From Pratylenchus scribneri (Eukaryota; Nematoda; Chromadorea; Rhabditida; Pratylenchidae), in the NCBI GenBank assembly GCA_030063045.1, contig JAQSEB010000053.1, positions 186,001-250,000 on the forward strand: DNA of 64,000 nucleotides, written 5' to 3'. The stretch's first letter is position 1; the number at the start of each line of letters is the position of its first letter. The notes under the pieces were generated by a model. That model had not been told where the DNA came from and ran no database searches. It saw only the letters and a program-made list of their open reading frames with translations. The position numbers were made by a program, and so were the translations under genes. Shown one piece after another: positions 38,701 to 48,428 of this stretch.

Positions 38701-38723
38701 AGGAATTCATCAATTGGTAAACA
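26794..38723 (-). CDS. ABCB-like two-halved transmembrane protein without nucleotide-binding domains; 5' end not found
   Basis: Exons (minus): 38626-38723, 36897-37073, 36744-36852, 35836-36076, 35085-35269, 34729-34885, 34466-34557, 34313-34423, 33939-34225, 26794-26971; 544 codons, phases consistent. ABC exporter TMD features: IGR after TM1; GIFVRDLSFLVASISIAFNRSW; YGTELVDLGQLDQPGVIF with GSSAVQFAKARA (end of TMD1); charged linker with EKNPIEDY; LKSWPACFLIGLLACLAHAFGYPVF (TMD2 start); LRKKLERDLESKNI; KYGRAVGFASTNGMQQASQAITYAGG; HLGSMGLTSVVLLANDFARG. Canonical P-glycoproteins place a 240-residue NBD after each half; here the first half joins the linker directly and a stop follows the second half. 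Parts of the intracellular loops also seem missing. The 36744 donor (TTG|GTGACC) is weak. The first exon upstream of 38723 was not identified. The last intron is filled by a satellite. Role unknown; ATP-driven transport is not expected. Confidence 0.75.
27026..33870. repeat. 6.85-kb satellite of 19- and 25-bp units, (TGTAAT)2-3 TCTGATT
   Basis: It is uninterrupted except for point variants. Units are two or three TGTAAT hexamers followed by TCTGATT, giving 19 or 25 bp. Variants (TTGCGATTG, TTTTTAATTG, GATATGTAATTG, TTGTACTTGTAATTTTAATTC) mark duplicated blocks. It occupies nearly all of the 6967-bp intron 26972-33938 of the ABCB-like gene: the split Lys codon (aa|a) is restored exactly across it. 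No coding frame. Confidence 0.97.
37585..38583. mobile_element. 999-bp TIR DNA transposon (TA target), internally deleted
   Basis: Perfect 25-bp inverted ends begin CCGTAAATATTCTATTAG and finish CTAATAGAATATTTACGG, flanked by TA (37583-37584 and 38584-38585). Just inside both ends are repeats of AGTAACCCAGTCTCTATTTG. It carries a zinc-finger plus helix-turn-helix-like frame that breaks off, so it looks like a deletion derivative of a Tc1/pogo-like element. It sits in the ABCB-like gene intron 37074-38625. Confidence 0.85.
37829..38357 (+). pseudogene. Truncated transposon protein: PHD-like zinc finger, HTH start, then a frame break
   Basis: The first frame (37829-38221, ATG at 37829) opens with a Cys/His cluster in PHD-like order: CCVC at residues 5-8, CSQC, CHVFC, then CLNC. 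An acidic stretch and KRSFTIQRKLEVLEHLK follow; the latter resembles the start of the DNA-binding helix-turn-helix of CENP-B/pogo-type transposases. The frame ends at 38221. A different frame then reads PNGIEALKMARTEKELE through an acidic C-terminus to a stop at about 38357. The catalytic core is absent. The simplest reading is an internal deletion joining the two ends of a larger gene, with a frame change. A non-transposase protein of a captured element is an alternative. Confidence 0.6.
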
Positions 38724-38811
38724 CTGCAAAAAAGTGATGAATTATCATCAGAATAGTAATTCAAAGGTTACTATTTTTCGACACAAAAATTTTTTTACAC
38801 AAATTTTGGAA

Positions 38812-39133
38812 GGCACAAAAATGGTTTTTTGACTTCAAAAAAAGGTTTTGACCCCATAAACTTTATACTAATTTTGTAGATCTAATTGAGACGCATCGAT
38901 TGGTATATAATTTGTCAAATTTTGTTACAAATTTAAATAGTTTAAAGCAAAAAAATTGGAAATATGGGGTTTAATACCCTTTAACTTTGACCAAACCATG
39001 AAAAATTATATAAAGATTTACAAATTGGTTTGTAGGGCCTAAAACCAGTTTCTGATTTACTAGAAGTCAAAAATCATTTTGTGCCAAAAAGCATGTTTTG
39101 TAATATCAAAAAAAGCAATTTTTGTGCCAAAAA
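38812..39133. mobile_element. Foldback element (GACGCATCGA family), diverged copy
   Basis: GGCACAAAAATGG...TTTTTTGACTTC on the left pairs with AGAAGTCAAAAATCATTTTGTGCC on the right. The left arm keeps GAGACGCATCGATTGGTATA; the right arm has lost most of its match to that motif. GTAGGGCCTAAAACCAGTTTCTG matches the copy at 23275. Confidence 0.65.
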
Positions 39134-42116
39134 AATATTTTCCATTATTCAAATGAAGCAGCCTCAGCAAGGGAGGATTTAAAGAAATTAGGCAAAAAAT
39201 AGTAGATTAATAAGTCCATATTTGGCCTAGATTCCTAATTGGCCAAATAAAAGAAAATTTTTTCTTATTAATTTTGTCTTTTATATAAAAAATTTTTTAC
39301 AAAAACTTGCCGCTGGATTTGTGGCCGGGATTGTTATGACTTTTGGTGGGACAATTGTTACAGCCGACGGCGTTTTTGAAAGCATTTTTTGAAGCAATCA
39401 AAAATGAATTTCAATTAATTTTGCCAAGAAACCATCAAAATTCCTTTAGAATCGATTCTCGCTTGAAAAAAAAAAGAAAGTTGGAAAATCGAAATTTGTT
39501 TGATTGGAATTGGCGAAATAAAATTTAATTAATTAATAGAGGAAGGTGGAGGAAAGTTCGAGCGCAAAAAATAATAAATTATTAAATGATGAACTGCTGA
39601 AGATCAAAATTGAGATTGAATTTCGAATGGTCGATGGACTAGGCCGTCGCCGTCGCGCTCATAAATAAATCAGAAATCGCATGATTTTGCTCTATGAAAT
39701 TTGCGCCAATAAAATTCAGAATATTTTATTAAACTTTTGAATGGAAAAATTCATAAATTGATCGCTTTAAAGAGCAAATAATTTTCATTTGAATGGAATT
39801 GTTCCAGTTTTTTGGCCCATATTTCTTGCCTTTTATTCATTTTTATGTGGGAATTGGGGAAAAAAGTCAAAATTCCTTGTCATTGTCTTTCAATATTTGG
39901 ACAGCAAATTTGGATGAATGTCTTTGAAATTTCTACAGGATAATGTTTGCCCTTTCTAAATAATTATATAAATTATAAATATAATTTCAAGGTGAAAATT
40001 AATAAGAAAGTCATCATTAAATTATTGAAAAAGAAACACTGAAATTAATCAATTTTATGCATAATTTTAATAAATATCTGACCAAATTATGGCTTCTTCC
40101 TAATCATAATTTATGGGAATAAAATTCCTAATTATTTATTTTGGATTATTAGTTAAATGTTAAAAATTTTTTTGGAAATATTTTTCAAAAATAATTTTTC
40201 TGTATCAAAGTTTGGCAAAAGCTTACTCGGTCTAATTAAGACTTTTTGCCTAATATCATCTACTATTTAATCCTATCTAATCATAATTATTCGATTAAAA
40301 TTAAAATGCTCAATTATTTATTATAAAAGACCACGTTACAATGTTTCAATTTTTGAGAAAATATCCTGTTCGCAAAGGCCAAAAAATATTTAACTCTTAT
40401 TTGGTTGGGAAGTGAAAAAATATATAAATAATACAAAAAATTTTCAATAAATTTGTATTTTTTTTTAATTTCCTATAATCAAGGATTTATTTAAAATTAA
40501 AATATTATTCGCTCTCCAAAAATGAGAAAATTTAAAAATTATTAAAATTATAGGAATTCTGTAAATATTTTATTTTGGTAGAGAGGAACAAAAACAACAT
40601 ATGATGTGTGTATTAAATTGGAAATTTGTCATAGAAAAAGTGAAAGGCAGTGCCCCTAAAAAAATTGGAAATTTGTCGGGGAAAAGTGAAAGGTGGCGCC
40701 CACTAAAATTTGTAATTTTATACAATAATAGGATTAAGCGGGCAGCCGCTTGCTATTGTGCCTGCCAAAAACCATCCAAAAAAATTGTTTATGTTAAAAT
40801 TTTGCGATGACACCATTTTGAGGGGAAATGGTTTTGTTCGCTGCTGGTGTGTAATGCCCTTTGAATTCACAAAATAATAATAAATTTTGGAAGCTAAATT
40901 TTTACTAGATTGATGGAAAATTCAGTTTAATTTTTATAATAAAATTTTTCAGAATTTTATTGAAAAATTTAACAATTTAACAATTTGTTGATGTACCAAA
41001 AAAAATTATTTTCCCTTAAATTTTTTGATTTTTTGATATTTAGTAGGCAAATATGAAAGTTGATTTAATTTTATTTCTTAATTAAATTAATTATTTAAGG
41101 AAATTTTATTCAACATTGATCGGTTTTAAATAATTTAAATTTATCTAAAATATTTATTTTCTTAATTTTTTTGCTTAAATAAATTTATTCTATAATGAGA
41201 AATTTGATTAGAATAGAACACAAAAAAATAAATCCGGAAATTTTTATTTTTAATTCTCGAGCAAATATTCCTCAAAACACCACAAAAAATGGCCTAAAAT
41301 AATTCTTTGATCTTTTATATTTATTTGCAAAAACAGTGTAAAATTAGTGACAAATTTTATAATTAATTTAAAATAATTTTTTAAAGCAATAATCCTTAGA
41401 ATAATAAGAAAATAAAGGTAACACTATCGCGTTCCCCACCTAGTTTTTTTTTTGTTCGAAATACAGTATTTCTTCCAGAAATGTCCTGTAGAATATCTAA
41501 AAATGCACAAAAGTGACTACCGAACCCGAAGAAAGTTTCAGAGTTGCGCAAAGGAAATGTGGATTGAAATTACTCCTGCTGTGGGCATTTTAGAGTGGAC
41601 TCTTTCGTGTGCACCGCCTCCGCGAAAATTTCACAAATTTTTTCGACAATCGATCCAATAAGGGACCCTTCAGCCTTCACTTTTACATTTTCATGATACC
41701 ATAACTTTCTTACCGGTGGTGTACGAAACAATATGGTAGTCAAAGATATTACTCAACTTTTTGGGCTCTATCGGATGTTACCATAATCGATCGGATTAGA
41801 CTCCGAAAAACCATGGGAATGACGCAATTATAGCCAAATTAAAATAAAAATTTTGAATTTTTATTAAAATTTTTTATTCTCAAATTTAATATTGATAAAA
41901 TAATTATTTTATTTTATTAATTTTTCCAAATTTTTCCAATATTCCATTAATCAAAAAAATTCCACTAGTCTGATTCTGATGAAGGTATTGGCAATAAATT
42001 AAACAGGATGAAAGGAAAAAGATGCCGCCTTTGCCGACTTTTTTGAAGTGTAAAAATGATGATTCACAAAAAGATTCGATCGAATATTTTTGAGTTGGCG
42101 GATGAAATGATGGGTA

Positions 42117-42640
42117 AAAAGGAAGGAGGTAATCGAGTGGCCTTCACCCAAAAAGAAGGTTTCAATTTCAACCAATGTTTTTCACGAAAAACTTAAGTAA
42201 ACACAAAAGAAAAGTGTCCGAAAATTTTATTTTCGTCTTCCAAAATATTCGATTTTTATTTTCAAAAAATTATAATTTTAATTTCTTAATTTTTTCACTC
42301 AAAAATAAAAATTTAATTCCTTTTTTTATTGCAATTGTTTTAATTTGTCTGTGAATTGATGGTTTTAATTATAGAGGCAAAAAGGAAAGGGTAATCGAGT
42401 GGCCTTCACCTTCACCCAAAAAAAAGGTTCAGCCAATGTTTTTCACGAAAAATTTAAATAAACAAAGCAGAAAAATTTCCAAAAATCTTATTTTCACCTT
42501 CCAAAACATTCAATTTTTATTTTCAAAAAATTATAATTTTAATTCCTTAATTTTTTCACTCAAAAATAATTATTTAATTCACTTTTTGATTACCAATTGC
42601 TTTAAATTTCTCTGTGAATTGATGGTTTTAATTATTGATA
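42117..42640. repeat. Imperfect tandem duplication, period about 262 bp
   Basis: TAATCGAGTGGCCTTCACC occurs at 42130 and 42392. Both copies continue with CCAATGTTTTTCACGAAAAA, CTTCCAAAA(T/C)ATTC and TGTGAATTGATGGTTTTAATTAT. No coding function seen. Confidence 0.8.
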
Positions 42641-42884
42641 ACGCAAAAAATTGATTATAGATTAACCCGAATTTTATGGGCGTTTTGTAAATTTTATTTC
42701 GTCTTTACTCTGCATTTTAAGGTCACACAAATTTGATAAAATTTAGTCAACAAAATTTGATAAAAATTATAAATATTCTCCGGCTTTTTTTTTATTTTGA
42801 ATTACCGAAAAATTTATTTCCACTTGAATGGCCATAATTTTGCTTTTTATTATAAAATTTCACAAAAAATTTATTTCCAGTTGA

Positions 42885-44644
42885 ATGGCTAATTTAAATT
42901 CATTTTTCATTTATTCATTGCCAATTTTCCTTCTGCTAATTTTTTGTGCCCAATTTTGCCATTCCTTCTCAATTTCGTCAATTCTTTTTGGTTCCGATGA
43001 AGAAGACACCAATGATCCGGATAGGCCATTAATGTAAGCAAAAATTGAAATATATTTCTAATTTTTTGAATGAAATCGTTTTAATTTTGCTTAAAAAATT
43101 TCTAATTTATTTAGGATTTTTTTATTATTTTTTGCTTTTAATTTGCCTATAAATCTACCTTTTGAAGTGAAATTAATTAGCAAAAAAATATTTTAAGCTG
43201 AATATAAATTAGGTTTAGACCAGCAAAAGGCTTATTAGGTGGGATGTGGGAAAGAGTTTAAAATTGAAGCAAGAAATTAGTCAGATTTATGGGCTCAAAA
43301 AATTTGAAAAATTTTTTAATAAAATTATTTTTTGTTAAAAATTAATTTAATTAAAAAAATTATGTAAAAATTATTTTCACAATTATTCAAAAAATCTTAA
43401 ATAATAATTTTTTCGGCATTTTTGTTAAACCCAAAATTATTCAATTATATATTTTAAGGTGCTATAGAGGCATCAAATATTTCATTGGCCAAGAGGAAAT
43501 CAACGATAACATCAAATGTGAAGGAAATTTGCTTGAAAAAACCGCCGGAATGAACAAATATTGCTACAAATTTACGAGCAATAGTGCCGGCACGAAATTC
43601 GTCAAGAGAGGATGTTCAGTGATGATTTGCACGGTGAGAGCATATTAGTAAACAATTTGCTAGAAATCCGAATTTTGGGGCATTTGATTAAGCTTTTTTA
43701 AAACATTTTATTACCAAAATGATTGCTCCTAAACACAATTGGCCAAATGGTAACCAAAAAAACTCAAATTTTGACCTATTTTTGTTTCATTTTTGGTCTT
43801 AAATTTTGATCATTTTCCAACCAAATCCACAAATTTTTCTCTAATAAATTAATCACAATTATGGCTATGAAATTTAATCTAATTTGTTGGGATTAAAGCT
43901 AATAATTATTCCTTTAAAATTTGATTTAATGCACAAAATTTTTTTTTTCATTTAATAAAATTTTCTTAATGTGAATTAAGTTTTTTCTTTAGTAATTTTG
44001 ATATTAAAAAAGATTGACCAAACAAAATTGGCCAAATTGGACATGGCCAAAAAAGGAAAACTGCCCAATTTTGGTAAATTCTGCCATATTTTTGATCAAA
44101 ATTTAATGAAAATTTCCAATCAAATCCACAAATTCTTTTTCTAATCAATTCAAATTCATCCAAATTAGGGCTATGAAATGTAATCAAATTTGCTAAGCTT
44201 AAAGCTAATAGCTATTCCCTTGAAAATTTGATTTACATTATTTATTCTATTAGAGCCCATGGGCTTAAATATTTCGTGGGCCCTCTGAGAGGAGACTTTT
44301 TTGAAATTTTCGAGACAATAAATGCTTATTTCGGCTTACTTTCAACTAAAAATTGGTTATTTTTGACATAAATTTTTCGATGGGTGGGCTTCTCTTAGAG
44401 ACTGGGCTCTAATAGAATATGGTAATCCAAAATTCATGTCTTTTCTTTTCATTTATATTCCCCTTTTTTTCAGCCTCTGGGCAAAGGATGCACAAAGATG
44501 GCATTCGAAGGAGTTCAAGGGGAAATGTGCTGCTGCTCGGATACAAGTTACTGTAATGGAACGAAATTGCATCGAATGAATGGTGGCTTAGGAATAATGG
44601 CATTGATATTGGCATTTTCAATAATTGCCTTTATCCTAATTTGA
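42885..44644 (+). CDS. Small secreted cysteine-rich protein, Ly-6/ET-module-like, probably GPI-anchored
   Basis: Exons 42885-43033, 43459-43633 and 44474-44644 give 495 bp (164 aa), all phases matching. Residues about 1-34 form a strong signal peptide (hydrophobic core SLPIFLLLIFCAQF). The mature part has ten cysteines: CYRG, KCEG, YCYK, GCSV, ICT, GCTK, CCC and YCNG. The CCC...YCN ending is the hallmark of three-finger (Ly-6/uPAR, ET-module) folds. The last 20 residues (GLGIMALILAFSIIAFILI) are hydrophobic and end the protein, as expected for a GPI signal or a tail anchor. Such proteins sit on the outer surface and modulate receptors or channels in other nematodes; the partner here is unknown. 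The second exon uses an AAG acceptor (TTTTAAG|G). The second intron carries a MITE. ET module versus Ly-6 cannot be decided by eye. Confidence 0.82.
44245..44417. mobile_element. 173-bp TA-flanked MITE
   Basis: The ends TTCTATTAGAGCCCA and TGGGCTCTAATAGAA are perfect 15-bp inverted repeats with TA on both sides (44243-44244, 44418-44419). It lies in the second intron of the cysteine-rich protein gene. The end motif resembles TTCTATTAGTAACCCA of the element at 37585. Confidence 0.85.
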
Positions 44645-45210
44645 TTCAATTATTTTATTGATGACATTCTCATTAATATTGAATATTAAAATGTTGTATT
44701 TTTTTATTAAATAAATAAATAAATAAAATTATGAAATCTTTGATATAAATGTTTAAATCTTGGGGGCTAAGGCTTATAAAGGATGGAATTTTTCCCGATT
44801 AATTCGAATATCAAATAAAATATAATCTTTTTAATTCGCATTTTTTTTCTGAAATTAATTTAATTAAATTTTATATTAATTTTAATTCAAAAAATTCATT
44901 TCCATTTTCAATTTTTATGGAAATAATTTAAATTGTAAAAAATTTGGGAAATGAATATACATATAATTTCCTTGGATATGGTTTTTTTATTCATTTGTTT
45001 ATCCTTTTTCATTCAAAAAGTTTCCCATATGAATGCAATCTATGAAAATCCTCTTTTTGCGATTTATTAATTAGACCCGGTTTTCAAGATATAGGCCAAA
45101 AATCGGTTTAAAAAATGAACTTTTTCAATTTGCATAGGTAAAATTTCTTTTTTGATTTTTCGTTTTGGGACCGGCAGCTTTCAAATGATATATAGTTTGT
45201 GGGTAAATTC

Positions 45211-45535
45211 ATTAAATTGCCTATTTGCCCCAAACATTAAATTGCCTATTTGCCCCAAACATTAAATTGCCTATTTGCCCCAAACATTAAATTGCCTATT
45301 TGCCCCAAACATTAAATTGCCTATTTGCCCCAAACATTAAATTGCCTATTTGCCCCAAACATTAAATTGCCTATTTGCCCCAAACATTAAATTGCCTATT
45401 TGCCCCAAACATTAAATTGCCTATTTGCCCCAAACATTAAATTGCCTATTTGCCCCAAACATTAAATTGCCTATTTGCCCTAAACATTAAATTGCCTATT
45501 TGCCCTAAACATTAAATTGCCTATTTGCCTCAAAT
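45211..45535. repeat. 25-bp tandem repeat, about 13 copies
   Basis: The unit consists of ATTAAATTGCC, TATTTGCC and CCAAAC (25 bp in total). Copies are nearly identical; only the last three carry single changes. It lies about 0.5-0.8 kb upstream of the M13 start codon. Confidence 0.95.
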
Positions 45536-45912
45536 CCCATCCTGCCCTGAACCTAACCCTGCGCCCTAATACCTAGTTATGGCCCCAAGTTATATGGCCT
45601 CAAAAATATAATATTTTTCGACACGAAAGAATTTTGTAAATTCAGTCAATTTTTATGTAAATTAATATTTTTCCATTACTTTTTGAATATTTCAACTCTT
45701 TTATATGAATCGTTTCAATAATTTTAGTACATTTTTCAACAAAAAATAGTAAAGTTTGCCAAGCGAATTGAGGAAGAAGAAGAAGATTAAACATTAAAGT
45801 GGGAAGATGTGGATGGCCGATTTAAACGATGGAGGAATTGATCCGACTTACCGATTTATTCCTTTTGGCCATTTCCTTGGCCATTTCCTTGGCCATTTTT
45901 TGCCCCAAAGAG

Positions 45913-45919
45913 TATAAAA
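45913..45919 (+). promoter_or_regulatory. Possible TATA box of the M13 gene
   Basis: TATAAAA stands 78 bp upstream of the ATG at 45997. AT-rich surroundings make such a match common, so support is weak. Confidence 0.3.
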
Positions 45920-46682
45920 ATTAGGGATGCTTTTTATTATTTTTTGGCCAATTGGCGGGCATTGAAAAAGTTAAAAAAATTACTGATGAATGAAAAATGA
46001 TGGATGGACAAAATCAGTCAAAACAAATGGAAAAGGCCACAGAGGAGCAGAAAATTAGCCGTCTTTTGATCATTGTTGGCGCATTCTTTGCTCTATTAAT
46101 TTTATTGGCATTCATTTTCATCATTATTGCATATTTTGTCAAATGTTCTGAAAAAGAAGTTAACCAAAAAGGTGAGAAAAACTAATTTAATAAAAAAATT
46201 TTTATGGCCAAAAATCTATTATCATAAAAAGAACATTTTTTAAAATTTTTGATATTATTTTATTTTATTTTTTTCATAATCAAATTAAATTATTTTTTAC
46301 TGAAGAAAAAAATAAAATATAAAAAAATAATTTTTTTAAAATTTTTCCCAATTTTTACTTTTATTTCAGCGGAAATTCCTTTTTGGGGTTGCACTTCGCT
46401 GAATTGTTCACTGAATGTGGCGTTGGATCCATGCGATGATTTTTACAAATTTGTTTGTTCCGGATTCATCAATAATACTGGCAAATTGCCAGCTGAATAT
46501 ATCGTAAAAAGTCAATTCAATATTCTTTGGCATCGAAGTAATATGGAATTAATTGGTCAGTTTCAGTAGATCTAATATTTGACTAAACAAAAAAGTATAA
46601 AAATTACAAAAAAAAATTGAAATGCCGAAAAATTTTAAAGCGTTTTTATACTAATAGCTAAACCCATTAATTCTTATTCCCA

Positions 46683-46858
46683 ATCGATAAATCTCATCAA
46701 AACGCATCATTTTATTATATTTTGGTTTGGTTTTAGTCAATTTTACTTAGTTTTAAACTATTAAACTAAAATGGGTTTAAACGGTAATACCCTTTAATTT
46801 GATCAAACCATTAAAAATTATTTACCATTCAATGCGTCTTGACCAGCTCTATCCAATA
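46683..46858. repeat. Degraded foldback copy (GACGCATCGA family)
   Basis: CTCATCAAAACGCATC on the left pairs with AATGCGTCTTGACCAGCTC on the right. GGTTTGGTTTTAG and GATCAAACCATTAAAAATTAT flank the centre as in the other copies. It lies in M13 intron 2 (46556-46987). Confidence 0.6.
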
Positions 46859-47589
46859 GGGAATATGTTTGTGAATTTAGAACAAAAGACAAGTCTTTTT
46901 ATAATTATTTTGTACAATTTTTCGACATTTTCAAAATTAAATATTTTTATCTTTATCTTATTTTCAACTTATTTTAATTTTTTTTAGCTTTACTCAAAAA
47001 TCAAAGTCTTCGTCAAAATGCTCAAAGAAATAATGACAAATTCACTCAACAAATGTTCACTTTTTACGATTCCTGTTTGGATAATCAAAGCAGAGAAGCC
47101 GACAAATCGGTTGGCCTTTTTGCCCATTTGAGAGCGGCAAAATTCAATCCGAACAAATTGCATTCATTTGATACAGATTGGTGCCTTAAAGCATTCCCAT
47201 TTGTGCCATTTTTCAATGTGGAAAGCACTTGGGATGTTCGACCTGGAACAAAGACCAAAAGTCGGCTAAAATAGGGGGAGGGAAAATTGGATTTAATTTA
47301 TCTGATATCCCAAGGGTTCTTTTTGTATTAGGCTCCAATGAATTATGAAAACATTTTAATAATTTCTAGGCAAATTTATTTTCATTTAATAGGATTAAAA
47401 ATGTGACGAAAAATGGTAAAATTTGTCCGCAAAATTTAATTTTTCAATTTAATTTACTGAATTTTTTATAATTATATTGGTTTCTTTTGAAATGAATTGA
47501 CTAAAAAAATTTAATTGATTTTATTGGAATTTTCAATAATTTATGATGGCAGCAAAATAGGCCAAAATAAGGCTTTTTGTTTTATTTTG

Positions 47590-47695
47590 TCATATCACGA
47601 TTTTCGGTAGTCGTCTTATTATGTCTTCCGGTAGTCGTCGAATTACGATTTCCAGCTGTCATCGTATTCTGATTTCCGGCTATCGTCATATAAAT
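47590..47695. repeat. Short imperfect tandem repeat, about 26-bp units
   Basis: ACGATTTTCGGTAGTCGTC, TGTCTTCCGGTAGTCGTC, ACGATTTCCAGCTGTCATC and TGATTTCCGGCTATCGTC follow each other. It lies in the M13 gene between the TAG and the interrupted exon. Confidence 0.75.
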
Positions 47696-47891
47696 TTTTC
47701 CAAATTTTAATTTGATCGAACATTTTGATCTCTACAAAAAGAGCTTATTGAAAAATTGACTAGATATTTATCTCAAAATTTCTTTATTTTTATTTTATTT
47801 AAAGGCATGTTCAAATTCGAACCAAAAAGGCCATTAACGAACTATAGGGATTTATTAAATGAGGAGATGCGTCAAAAATTTGCATTAAAAT

Positions 47892-48157
47892 TGTTGGGAA
47901 TGGACCTTTCACATTACCATTTCTATTGATTTAAATTTATTTTGTCATTTTGCCAATCCTCTCTAAATTCTCTTTCTCTGTCCCTTTTCGCAAGCACAAT
48001 TCGATGTCCAGCCAAATCCCCAAATCATTCATACGAATTGTAAAATTCCCAATTTTTTATTCGACTTGACTTTATTATTTATTTGATTCGCATTTTAAAT
48101 TAAATTGAATAAAACATTTTATTATTATTTCTTGATTGTTGTTTAAAATACACAACA
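47892..48157 (+). repeat. 5' LTR
   Basis: 266 bp, TG...CA ends. AATAAA at 48108-48113 is a likely polyadenylation signal. Confidence 0.96.
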
Positions 48158-48162
48158 ACTTT

Positions 48163-48175
48163 TGGCGCAGTCAGC
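48163..48175 (+). other. Primer-binding site, tRNA-Ser-like
   Basis: TGGCGCAGTCAGC, five bases after the LTR, complements the CCA-bearing 3' end typical of tRNA-Ser, as used by several insect gypsy-type elements. The tRNA assignment is by memory and not checked. Confidence 0.7.
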
Positions 48176-48428
48176 AAACAAAATTATTATATTTGGACAC
48201 GACTTTATTTTATTTGGACAAGAAAAGTTTTAATCGACAAAGGCTGCAATTAAAATTCGTCAAATCGGCAATAAAATTACGTCAAAAATCGGCATCAAAA
48301 ATCAATAAATTGCGACGCCTATTATTCCCTGTGTGGTTATAATTGAATCTGCTGTGTGCAGATCGGGCAAATCTTCAATAAATTATTCACATTTTCGTCA
48401 ATTTTATTCCATCAATTAAATATCAAAA

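Larger units (their letters stand above)
38724..42884. other. Strand-switch region with no supported gene
   Basis: This lies between the minus-strand ABCB-like gene and the plus-strand cysteine-rich protein gene. It must hold the unseen first exon(s) of the ABCB-like gene unless those are absent. It contains a foldback element (38812-39133) and a duplication (42117-42640). Patches at 39305-39395, 39600-39665 and 41455-41800 are GC-richer; 39305-39395 is open on both strands but has no clear splice sites. I recognise no protein. Confidence 0.45.
44645..45996. other. Intergenic stretch upstream of the M13 gene
   Basis: The AATAAA repeats at about 44705-44725 can serve as the polyadenylation signal of the cysteine-rich protein gene. 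A 25-bp tandem array occupies 45211-45535. A TATA-like motif lies 78 bp before the M13 start codon. No gene recognised. Confidence 0.5.

Noticed and set aside
39305..39395. Candidate first exon of the ABCB-like gene, or a plus-strand exon
   Set aside because: Open on both strands and GC-richer, but the minus-strand donor is not in phase with 38723 and the plus-strand frame has no acceptor.
48136..48342. Small frame overlapping the 5' LTR and leader
   Set aside because: Starts in the LTR and spans the PBS; no homology. The gag-pol frame begins at 48429.
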